A stretch of DNA of 64,000 nucleotides from Intoshia linei. Its lineage: Eukaryota; Orthonectida; Rhopaluridae. Position 1 is the first letter of the stretch; each line of letters begins with the position of its first letter. Positions 12,101 to 23,700 of the stretch are shown piece after piece. The stretch is taken from the NCBI GenBank assembly GCA_001642005.1, contig LWCA01000041.1, positions 1-64,000 of the forward strand, read 5' to 3'. The notes beneath the pieces were generated by a model that was not told the origin of the DNA, made no database searches, and was given only the letters and a program-made list of their open reading frames with translations. A program made the translations under genes and the position numbers.

Positions 12101-12570
12101 ATAATTCATCATTTTGTGAATATTTTATTACCGTAAAACGATTAAATTTTCAAATCATTTCTATATTCGAATAATTCGATATTGTTGCAATATAAATTAA
12201 ATTATCACTACCCAGAATTACCATCAAAATAAAATTTTTAAATGAAGAGACGCGGGTTTCACTTTATGGCCAAAATGAAAAATATTTGTCATTAAATGCA
12301 TCTCATTTTCTATGAATTTTTATCATTTAAAAATAGTCCAAAATGAAATAGCACTATTAGTTATATTTAAAACATTTTTAACTTACTGTTATTTAGGCTT
12401 ATTGTGTCTGTTCCATTTGGTTGTGCTATATTTCCCCAAAAATGGTAAAATATTATAAATAATTTTGAATTGTATTTAGTACGATTAATTCAAAATTTGC
12501 AACATTTAATAATGAAGAGGACAAAAATAAAAATAACAAAAAAATACTTTATTTTAATAAAGGCTTATGA
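9180..12570 (+). CDS. SFXN: Sideroflexin (mitochondrial serine carrier family)
   Basis: Multi-pass inner mitochondrial membrane protein; SFXN1/3 move serine into mitochondria for one-carbon metabolism. Nine exons in one phase-consistent frame: 9180-9322, 10017-10184, 10431-10529, 10565-10643, 10682-10767, 10807-10934, 11259-11358, 12397-12444, 12480-12570. They give 313 residues, against about 322 in human SFXN1. Landmarks: N-terminal WNKSTFLGRF and TDSRNILKSN, SSFHPDSGEL (human SAFHPDTGEK), QWVNQSFNSLVNYTNRN, RFVPTFAVFMANFINIPL, PFGCAIFPQK, and the conserved C-terminus YFNKGL then stop. Which paralogue it matches is not resolved. Intron 7 is about 1 kb and carries one or two small transposons. 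The 3' end is 21 bp from the FANCI stop on the other strand. Confidence 0.93.
11521..12359. mobile_element. Possible transposon filling sideroflexin intron 7
   Basis: The left end actagggctattccatttt and the right end, reverse complemented as ctaatagtgctatttcattttgg, match imperfectly (acta, gctatt, catttt). The pair brackets about 840 bp. A patch near 12250 (acgcgggtttcactttatgg) resembles sequence just inside the hAT copy at 6381 (acgcgggtcattttgtgg), hinting at common origin. No transposase frame is visible and no target duplication was established, so this is tentative. Confidence 0.35.
11875..12045. mobile_element. MITE with TTA target duplication (PIF/Harbinger-like)
   Basis: The left terminus cagtgagtgggcttgtttag and the right terminus, reverse complemented cagtgagcggtgccttgttt, are imperfect inverted repeats of about 25 bp. 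The element is flanked by TTA on both sides (11872-11874 and 12046-12048). A 3-bp TTA duplication is characteristic of PIF/Harbinger. It is 171 bp long, non-coding, and nested inside intron 7 of sideroflexin. Confidence 0.6.
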
Positions 12571-12591
12571 TTTATTTAACTATTGATTAAT

Positions 12592-15500
12592 TTAAAGTCT
12601 CTGGCTATGGTAGTGGGCATATAATGCATATAATCTACCTACATAATAATTGATGAAAACATGAAATAAATAAGCAAATACATGCGTGATCTTGGAAAGC
12701 ATCATCAACGAACATTCAAAATTTTCAATAGAAAATACCAAATTTGGAACATATTGTGGTTGAATTTTAACATTTTTTTTCTAAAAATATAATTTTGGTT
12801 AATTAAAAAAAGTAACTTGTATATCAATAAGAATTTCATAAATAAACATGGTCAGTTTAGATCCAATAACTTTTATACACTTTTCCAGTTTATTCGTATA
12901 AAGCTTTTTATTCATTGATATCTACAATGTATTACATGTAAAGTATATTATATTTTGATACCTGCTTAATGATAATAATCAATAATTTATAAAATTTAAT
13001 TAGGGAGTTAAGAATATTTGATACGTTTTTTTCTAAACAAATTTTTAAAACATTGCTATAAGCATTTGCCATCATAGCAAATCTTATAAACAGTTGATCA
13101 TATAATTGACTAGTATTCTTCAAATTCGATATATGTTCTACAATAAATTGTGCAGATGAAATTTCTATATTCATTGCATCTATCCAAACAGCCAACAAAA
13201 CTGTAAAATGGGCTTTGTTCAAATTGGCAAATTTGATTGGGTTTCTACTGGAGAATTTCTGAGAGCATATCAATTGAGTATCCGGATTCTAATTACGCTA
13301 AATAAAATTGAATTACATTCAAAATACCTCTTCCAAGTTTACCAATTTCGCAAATGACATGGCCATATCATATATAATTCTTATATTAATATCGCAATAC
13401 CTGGAAACGTGAAGTAATGTTTCAAAAAGTTGCTTTGATACGGTCTTTGATGCTACTTAACTAATTTAACATAAAAACAACATTACCTATGTGAAATACA
13501 GTCGATATTTTGTACAAAGTTTTATAAACGTCTACAACAATTGGATTGTCGTCATCAAATAGAACGATAAACTTTACAACAAGCTTTAACAAATTACAAA
13601 TTTGAGAACTTAATGATTTTGTATATTTTGAATCGTTTTTGTTAAAAATGGTAGACAAAATGTTAATTATGTATACCACAAAGAATTCTAGTGATGTTTT
13701 GTATGTATCGCTTATGGGTTTGCAAATATTTGTATTGAATAAACCATCCAAATATGTATCTAAAACAGATGATCCCATGTTGAATGAAATTATAGAGGAA
13801 TTACAGAGAATATCAAGGTACACACAATTAAATTTTCTAATTTTATCATGAATTAAATTATTGGTGATTTGAGAAAAATTTTGAGATTCATTGACTTTTA
13901 TGAGTTGGTGATGTTTATAATTCTCCAATTTGTTGAATTCCATCATAAGCAAACGTACAATATTGGATAATGATATTATATTGGCGGATTCTACATACCG
14001 ATTAATAAGTGAGCCTTTAAATTTTCTCAATTTAATAATAGCATTTAATAAACAATTTAAAATGAAACCAAAACAATCAATGGACAGTTGATCAATCTCC
14101 ATTACCTCATCAATTGAGATAAAAATGTTTTTAAAAAAACAATAACATGTATTTAACACAATATCGTGTGGAATCAGATATAGAGATAAACAAGACACAT
14201 TTTCGTCTCCAAAAATAAAGGAAGTTGATTTTTTGCTGCTAAAATACTCTCTATATTTTTCATATAATTCTAAACCACTTTTGAAACAATCATTTGAGAA
14301 ACAATACAACATAGTAGAAAGTATGCACCTATAGAATAGTTTACTTGTCATATTTTCGTCTGAATTTTTCATTAGTTTTGATATGATTACATCCATAAAT
14401 ATCTCGATAAAATTTAAATTTTCAGATTGTTTCGTAATACTTTTTTTTCTCAATATTAAACAATTTGTAGATGCTAGTATAATTACATCGATAAGATTAA
14501 TTTCCTTTTTAATCTTTTCGTCAATAATATAATTGTCCAAAAATTTTGATTCAAAATCAGTATCTGTGGTCGCATTAGAAAAAAACTTTAAAATACGATT
14601 TTTCAAAATATAGAACAGTTCTGTAAAGAGATGAGAATTTCTATATAATATAACACCAATATTGAGATAAAAAAACAATCGCATTGACTGAAATTTGTCA
14701 ATATTTATTTCAATCGCTAATATTATGTCACTGCACAAAATTTGGCGATCATCATTTTTCAATAAATCACAGAATTGAGATGGTAGGGTTTTCTGAATTG
14801 ATATTTGACTTGCTTGACTGCAAGCTAAACTTGATTCTAATTTAAAATTGCACAAGATTCCAATAAACCCATACATCGATAACAATTGTTGTTCAAAGGC
14901 GCTTTTATGTGAAAGTTCAATCAATTTATTTAAAATTTCTATTCTACATGTAGCCACATATCGAAAAATAGACTGCATAGCATCAATAAAATGACAAGAA
15001 ACAATTATATCAAATTTTTCGAAAGATTTTAAGTTTGTCTCAATAGTAGAAACCACATGTCGTGTGCACAATTCAGAAGCTTCCGATACTAAATATCTGA
15101 AAATATCCTTAAACACAAAAATATTACTCTCATCATTGGAAACTAACCTATCCAAAACACTATCCATTAGTTGAGTTCGTAAATATCTATGATTTTCAAA
15201 AATCCTCATGATGCATTTGACCGAAAAATTGACGACTACGTGATTATAATTTTTAGGACTGCCATTATTCACAATAAAATTAATAGGTGTTTCAATAGGG
15301 TGTTTTTTTATTATATCAAAGCAAAGAATTACAAAGTTTGAATCAAATCTTTCAATTTTTTCAAGGAAAACATCAATTATTGTTGTAGAGAAGCTATTTA
15401 TTAAATGGAAAATCTCAATGCAATTGGATTTAGTCCAATGATTGAACCTTAAATCCATCTCCACTGAAAACCAGTTGCTTAAAATTTTAGTACAGTAGTT

Positions 15501-16334
15501 TATATTATTTTTGCTACAACCCACACGACACACTGATAGATATATAATAAAAAGTATCACATTTTCAACGTTCAAATTTGTATATCTTTGAGTTTGGTAT
15601 AAATCACAAAACGACTCAAACAAATAAAAATCACTATTTAACGTTTTAACCAGTAACACCATACTGTCAATAAATACATCCTCTGAGAATATTTCATCCG
15701 AATATTCGTGTAAAATCCTACTTTTTTCTGAAATTTGTATCGTTATGTGCACAATTGTCATAAAATTTTTGATACAATTTATTTTCTGAGTAGAAAGAAG
15801 TATAGGAGCTAGAACCTCGACGTATAATCGAAAATTTTCAGAACGGTTCAATATAGAATTAACTTTACCTATTAATTTATTCAGATTGGAAGAACTTAAC
15901 TCCATGTCCGAAAGAATGTTTACAAACAATAAAACATTTGATTCAGACCAGTTTATTTTCATAATAGTATTAGCTACAGTATTTATATCCTCTTCTTTCC
16001 ATGTAATTTGTTGTATGCAAGTTTTAACCATTTTCCGAATAGCTTTCATTTCGCCACACCGAAATTTCTTTTCTGACTGTAATGGTTCTTTTGTTTGAGA
16101 AATACTATTCAATGAAATATTAGTATCCTGTTCTCTTAAAATCGACCCCAAATTAATCGTCACGTCTCTGTCAACTCCAATCACAAACTTTAATAAATCA
16201 TCAAAAAAAGATATCACACTAAATTTTCTTTTCTCTAGTTTGAGGTCCAGATAACTATACTTGTCTGAAGCATCGATTACCATTTCTAACTGACTAATCA
16301 CATCATCAAATGTTTTAACTACAATTTCATTCAT
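12592..16334 (-). CDS. FANCI: FANCI, Fanconi anaemia ID2 complex subunit
   Basis: FANCI pairs with FANCD2 as a clamp on DNA at interstrand crosslinks. Exons 16334-13487, 13452-13328, 13288-12962, 12921-12817 and 12780-12592 join in phase to 1197 residues (human 1328). Landmarks: FRYLVSEASELC and TRHVVSTIETN in the mid solenoid, YGFIGILCNFKLESS (human AGFLLLLKNFKVLGS), an SQ cluster around residues 506-510, KFANLNKAHFTVLLAVW, and IPNLIFAIE-like QYVPNLVFSIE near the end. The residue aligned with the human ubiquitinated Lys523 is Leu484 in an ungapped match. Introns are 29-40 nt. The start ATG at 16334 places the N-terminus close to the family length. Divergent from a small gene at 16483; tail-to-tail with sideroflexin. 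Confidence 0.9.
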
Positions 16335-16482
16335 TCAAATTTCCGCCAAAAAAACTTTATTAAAATTAATATCAATCTTAGCAATTGAATGTGGTGCAAA
16401 TTATTTATTGATTATTATTATATACATGTAATATATTAATCAATATTGTCGCGCAATTACATAATGTGCATTTTGATTTGAT

Positions 16483-17288
16483 ATGAATTATGAAGATGTA
16501 AATATGGAAGAAATATATAGCAATGCCAAGACTGAAAAGTTGAAACCGAAAATAACAAACTACGAATGGTCACAAACTAAAATTATTAAAGATGAGGATA
16601 CTGCAAGAATGACGAATTGTTACGAATACATACCTCGTAGCATAAGTGTGGTGAATAATATAAGAATGATACACTCCGAGCCGATTGAAAATATGAATGT
16701 TTTATAAATATTTATGGCAATTATAATGAATGATTTAGATTTTACAAACTATAAAAAATAAAATAAATACATCATTAACAATATTTTCTAGTATAACATA
16801 TATTGACATATAATATTTTAGGTAAACCTAGATCTATAAAAATAGAAGAAATTCTACACTACCGTAGAATAATGTTGTTTAAATTACATTCTGTAATGAA
16901 ATTCCCTTCAAAATGTCATGTTTTTTAGATAAAACGTATGAAATTTACATCAAAAACAAGTCAATATACAAGGAATCAATTAAATAATATTATTTCTGTA
17001 TCTAATAAAGAGGTAACACCAATATATAACCACTATTCATGAGGTCCAAAATATTTATAACTATTTCCGTGTCTAATATTTAAACAATTAGAATTGCAAT
17101 ATGGAAGATTTAACTGTATTTATGAATGATTTAATTAAGGGTATATAAATAAACTTATAATTTCCTAATTGAAAAATAGAAATTGGAAAAGCAATGGAAA
17201 AATCTTTAATTGAATTTAACGAACAAAAGTGTATCAATGAAGCTTACATTTTACAAATTGATGACATAGAATACCGATATAACATTGA
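16483..17288 (+). CDS. Unrecognised small spliced gene
   Basis: I do not recognise this protein. A 74-codon frame starts at ATG 16483, 148 bp from the FANCI start on the other strand, and contains TNYEWSQTK and EYIPRSISVVNNIRM. Downstream, intron-like gaps separate further credible exons: about 16824-16893 (KPRSIKIEEILHYRR), 16929-17012 (RMKFTSKTSQYTRNQL), 17093-17140 (MEDLTVFMNDLIK) and 17182-17288 (IGKAMEKSLIEFNEQK, a charged helix ending at a stop near 17296). How the first frame joins the second is not clear. The composition is charged and codon-like, unlike the flanks. A weak resemblance of NYEWSQTK to CS-domain proteins was not supported by the rest. Confidence 0.4.
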
Positions 17289-17296
17289 AAGATAGA

Positions 17297-17768
17297 ATGT
17301 TAATAAACTATACCAGTATACCTCGTATTTTTGGTATTATGAAAATAATTGGTTTTGGTTTGCAACAAATAATAGAGATAAGTTTGAAGTTATCCATAGG
17401 GTCTAGGATTTTGAAATGTGTAATTAACATCTTCGTTGAACAAAGCTTGTCGATTTCAATGATACGCAAATGAACCTTGTTTACTCATGGAAGCTATTTC
17501 ATTTTCTTATCATATTTATTTTTAAGGTGTAAATTTTTTAAACTAAAACCCACATTTTGTCGTGACTAATATATATTTATACACAAAATGTAAATAAAAA
17601 ATTTTTAATCAGATCTGTAAGGGATTTTCACGGATATATTTTTAATAAAGTTAAATTAGTATATCAAATAAAACTTGGTTGTTAATATATAAGATTAAAA
17701 ATTCCCACTTTAAAGGAATAATATAAAATTCAATATAATAATAACAAATGGTAGATTTATTTTACATA
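17297..17768. other. Gap between the small gene and TRRAP
   Basis: Mostly AT-rich sequence with no supported gene. A short frame near 17310-17400 reads YYENNWFWFATNNRDKFEV and might be a further exon of the upstream gene reached by splicing or after a frameshift. I could not join it in phase. Confidence 0.4.
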
Positions 17769-20700
17769 TTAAACCCATGGAAGCCACCTAGGATCCAAGG
17801 AATATATACATTCATCTGTTTGAGAAATTTTGATGAGTTCCCGTGTATCAATGACAGATTTGTTTAAGTTAATTATTAAGGATAAGTCTAAATTTTTATA
17901 AAAAAAATTTGGTCAATTTAAATGAAATAATTTTACCCTTCACTCTGCACATAACAGCTTCAGAATGTAACACACATTGGTGAATAATTTCCTTTGGAAA
18001 AACAATACTCTAGAAAAAATTTAAAACATTAAATGTCACATTACCCTTAGAGAATGTTTATATGCAATTTCATCACGGAAAATTGTTCTTATAAAGGTAT
18101 CATAATACAATTTCGGGTTGAGGAAACAGCGAGCAGAATTTATAATAGAAGTAGCAAAAGGTCCATTGATGCCATACTTTGTAATAAATTTAGTTATATT
18201 TTTTGTAAGACGAAAAGGTGCAATTGTTTTATTAGTTTCATTTAAATTAATATGTAATCCATGTGGCTGTAAGAATGCATATTCACGAACAATTAATATA
18301 TTGTTTAAATTGATGGGATTCAACCCCAAAGAGTATTGTATACAACACATCATTCCATAATGGATAGTAAACATTTTTCTAAAATGCCAATATGAAGTTG
18401 AGTTGTTGTAAACCTGATCAGCCCAATCCGTCAGTAATTTATCAGAAGAAGATCTAGTGTAATCAGACAAAAATTGTGAAGATGCTTGATAATCAAAACT
18501 ATCATCGTCGTCAGATGGAAACCTTGAAATTACATCGTAAAATTGTTTCAAAACAGTGGCAGATTTTTTGACACTCTTTTCAGGTGCATTATAGTAAATG
18601 GAAGAAAGTGGAAAAGTTGACATATTGTATTCAATCATACACAAATAAGGAGAGATAATTTGAAATCGCGGAATTAAAAAGTTATGAAAACGTGTAGAGG
18701 CGTTTATATTATTTTCAAAAGCATAATTGCAAAAATTCATTAATTTGTAAATTCGTAATTTAGAATATAATTCAAGATCATTCAGAGAACTCGTAAGAGT
18801 GTTTGATATAATAAATGGATATTTACAACCATTTGATGCAATTAAAGTCAAAACATTGTGAATTTCATCATTAATGTTAACTCGATTGATAAAGGGAGAA
18901 AAGCCATTTAACATAATGTGAACTGGACTGGATCTACAAACTAAATATTCCCCAGGTAAAACAATTTCTGCATAATATGCAGAATAGTTTCTCAAAAATC
19001 TATACTTATTTGGAATTAAACTAAAATCCTTTCGAGATTTTACCTTCAATTTCATCTGAAAAATACAAACCCACTTGTTCAACAAATCTATCAATTTCCA
19101 AGGATTAGAGAGTTGAAGGCATTGTTCAAAGTTATTTTGAAACATGGCGAATAAACGGCGATATATTTTGAAAGAATTTTGACGATTTGATTCATCTTCA
19201 GGTAATCCAAAGAAAGCAGTATTATTAAACTCCAACATGTCTACATTCAATCGATTTTCATGTTTTTTGATATGCTGTCTAAACCTTTCAATAATATTCA
19301 TTATAAATTCTTTCAATTCAATTGAAATTTTGAAAGATTGCATATTATTTTTGTTAAACCAACATTCCTTGTAAAACTGTTTAACAGCCTTATTTAGACT
19401 ACAATAAATATCTTCGTGCCAAGAAATAGAAATGCTACTAATTTCATCAATGAATTGACACAAAGCTCTGGTGTTTATAATATTATTTCTGTGAATGGCA
19501 ATCAGTAAATTACGTAAAGTTAATAACTTTTTATCTAAAAGGGGCGAACTCGATCTTAAAGAAAGAATAGATTTAAAACTTTTGTAATTTTCGAAAATAG
19601 TACACCTTCTGTAGTATTTGTTACTTATTTCGGAAAGTTGACCCACATTAAGTATTATTTTGTAGTTTGAATTAAAAAGAGATAAGATTAATGATCTAAT
19701 AGCAATAAAAACTGCCTGGTAGTATTGTTTTGAAATGAGATTTAATAAAATATCCGCAGCTTGGTTGGCATTTGTACCGATAAAAGATACAATTCGATGT
19801 ATCCAATTGATCCAATTACTGGGATAAATATACCCACCATAATTCATAAACACACCTGCTATTTTATCATAGACTTCGTAATTCAATAACCACATAATCT
19901 TTGCTATTGACACACGTGATTTTTCGTTATCTTTTTTTTGGCATACGTGAAGGTAGCATGTGACAGCACTAACCAAATAATTCAAATTTTTTGTAGAATA
20001 AAATAAGATTTCCTGCAATTCTCCCCACCTTCGCCATGTACCTGGTGAGGTATCATTCATCTGTATAGCTGCCGACAAACACTGGTTTGCTTGCTGGTAT
20101 CTTTTTAGTTTCTTCAAAAATCTGCCTTTCAAAGAAAAAACTCTTGCATTTATTTCTTTATTGAAGCATTTCGGTTCAGCACTGTCCAGGTAATTTAGCC
20201 CAGTTGCTAGACATCGACTTTCGCTGAAATAACACTTGACGGTCTCTTTCAACTTGATAAACGAGTCAGCCATAGATAAAGACGGCATTTTACTAACAAT
20301 GCAAATGATCTGATCACAAATATCCAAACATCCATGTTTTCTAGCTACAGTAGCAAACGTTAATAAAGAATTGACCACAGAATGATTTGCTGCAGGTGTA
20401 ATATGTTCGTTGCACGCATCTGGAGGATTAGTAGTGAAAAATTTGTCCATTGCTTGAAAATGATGCCTTCGCCATAACATTATGTTACTCCAATGGGCCA
20501 AACTATCACAGATCATTGGTAATCGGTTTCGCCACGTTTTAATCTGTGATCCAAATTCATGATAGGCCGTAGATCGGTTTGTAGAAAGTGAATTTATTTG
20601 AGATTTTATCATATTGAATGACTCGCTTAATTCAACAATTTGTTGTGTGGCGTATAATAATGGAATATTCGAATTTGTACATATATTGGGAAATCTTCTC

Positions 20701-23700
20701 CATAACTTAATAGCAGCGGTAAAAGCATTTGATATATATGTTTCAATAGTTGCCAAATGGTGTATATCGTCCAGTGTGACCAAGCTTAAATAACCACGGT
20801 AAACATTCACCTTCCAGCCATACTCTCTGGGTAAATTAATTTCAATTTTAGGAAGTAAATCCTTTAACGTGTTCCAATTAGCCATCCGCCAAACACAATC
20901 TGCAGCCAAAAAAATATTAGAATTTTCCGGTGCCGTGGAATACGCTAATAGAGTATCCCAATGGTTTAATTCTTTGCACGACTGAATCCAACTACGTTCG
21001 ATAAATTTGTATTCAGGCACTAACGTTTCATCAGAGTCAATGTTAGCGTCATACCTCGCTGCTTGGGACATGGCATATTCGAAATTTTTTTGAGATTTAA
21101 AGAAATTGAAAGAACAAAAATTTTTAAGTCCATTTAGGGTACTTCGAAAGTAGGACCTATCAAACCATAATCCTAGTAGCATATCATGTTCTTCTAACAT
21201 GCCATATATGGATTGCAAACAATCAAATATTTCCTGTTCACGTGAAGGGTAAAGATCCATTTTATCCACATTGGTTGGCTTGAATTTAGTTAATTTTGTT
21301 GAATTTAGTTTAAACAGTTCAGTTTCAAAATACATGGCACTTCGGTGCCAAATTTTATGATACACAGATAAATGTTTCATTGATGATGGACGAATGACAA
21401 CAGGCGGATCGCAACGATAAAGACCTTCGATAAAGCAATTAATACACGATGGGTGAATTGCAGGTTCTCTCTGAGTTCCGTCGTTCGACGAAGTTAAAAA
21501 TCTTTCCAATTCTTTCGTTAATACAGATCGGTCTGAACTAGATATCATTTTCCATAATTGCGGGAAAATGTGTACCCATGTATCATAAGCAATTGTGGTA
21601 TCCTTGTAACAAATTTGTGAAATTGACATGATAAATTGACGTGTGGTAATCTTTTCAACCGGAGCAAAATACTTGGAACAATCTTTGATAAAACTGTTTA
21701 TGCTACTGAAAATCGTCGAACTCTTACATTTATCATTAATTTCTATAAATGGAATGCATCTTTCTGATCTATAAACTTGCTCTGTGGGTTCGGTTTTGTC
21801 CACGTGATTCTTATTGTCGTGCATAATTGTGTAATGGTCGTAATCAAAAGTATCTGAATTAGAAATTATCATGTCTGGATTGTCATTCTCGCCGATAAGA
21901 AACATTCTGTTCGCTGTGGGTACATAAAATTTGCAATTAATGGCTGTCATAACATGTTTAGGTTCTACTATACTGAAAATGAGTTCAATGCATTGTTTAA
22001 TCCAAAAATGAATTAGCATAGCATCCCAATTTTGATTAACTATTATATAATACAAACGAGCAACAACCGTCTTTGAAATACACTCATGGAAAATTTTGTT
22101 GTATTGTAGCCGAAGACCTGGCTCAGGGCAGCGAAGTCCTGTAATAAATATAGGTTCCAGCTTCACTACTAAATCGCCAGAAAAGGATTGATTCTTGTAG
22201 ATATAAATAACCGTTTCTAAATAAGGTTTTGATAAATCTGGATTATCAGAATAACGCTTAAAGCATAGATTATTAAACAGTTTTACGAGTAAATTTGATA
22301 TCTCTTTTTGAGATGGATGAGAATCTGTGTATTTAAATTTACTGACTACCCAATCATGAACAAAAGAAATTATCTTTTTTAACACATTGTGATCTTGAAT
22401 CTTTTCAATAATGACGGAAAGAGTTTGAATAATGTATATTTTCCTAGTCTCAGAATTCATAGAATTTATAGTATCCCTAGTAAGTTCTATTCCCATCATA
22501 ATGACATTAGTTTTTATCCCATTAGTCGTTTTACTTTCTTCATTTCTTAGAGGCATAAAGTATTGTTTGATTATTCTATGAAACCATCTAACATATGAAC
22601 TGATAATAGACTTGATAAAAGAATTGTTTCCAGATCCAATCATTTCCAACAAAGCTATGGTCTTGTATACATTAGGATCAATTTTATCATAGTTGTCAAC
22701 AATTCCTATCAAATAACTGGACAAAAATTTGTAAATATTCTGTATTTTATCTATATTTGTGTAATATGGAATTGCTTCAGGAGCAAACGGGTGGTGTTTA
22801 ATAATAGGATTTAAAATTTGTGCCACTACTTTGATTAGATCAAGATTTGCATGAGAAATTACGCTCATTATACCATCTTCAATCGTATTTAAAAATTGAA
22901 TCGCATTTTCAATAGGTAATTCACTTATTAAAATTCTATATATAGCTAAAGCTGCCATAATATGTGTATACGTTGGAGGGTTTTTACAATTGTCAACGGT
23001 AACAAATTTGGTCAACCAATTAAAATTAAATTCTACATTTTTCAAAAGAACTATAAGTCTTTTTGCAATTTTGAGAAAACGAACTGTTATACTGTTATGA
23101 TCATTAACTGTTGTGACATCAAAAAAATGGAATGAATATTTCAGACAACTCTGCAGTAAATACGAATAAGTAGATTTTTCATTATCAGTCAACATTTTGC
23201 TTGCATCGTCGCTCTCCAACCATCTAACAATTACGTCAGCGAAATCTATGCCTGCCTTTACATAATCTTTATTTCCCATTCGTGAACCCAGTACATTGAC
23301 AGATTGAACCAGTTGAGATAAAAACAAATGTCTGAAACCTAAATAATAGTATTTATGCTTCACTATAATTTGTACTAGAGCATATAATAAATTGATAGAT
23401 GAAAAAGCCTCTTCAGCAACCAACACCATAGTCCAAGTAAAAAGTAATTCTTTTCCATTTTCAAGGTTTTTTATTATTGCTGGGATTAAAATATCCGTAA
23501 TTTCGTGCAATTTGGATTTAACTTCTAGGTTTGCAGAGCGTAAAATTTCAAAAAAGAAAGTTTTTGTAGTATATTCGTCAACGGAAAAACTGTTAATAAT
23601 GTGGGATAAAGTGAGAAATCCCTGAAATTTCATAATCGCATCAGTACTTGAAATGTTGTATGTTATAATTCTAGTATATTCAATTAGTTTGTTCAACAAT

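Noticed and set aside
16550-16600. CS/p23-type domain from NYEWSQTK
   Set aside because: No beta-strand pattern of the CS fold follows the motif.
18054-18360. Plus-strand frames opposite the TRRAP end
   Set aside because: Shadows of the TRRAP coding strand.
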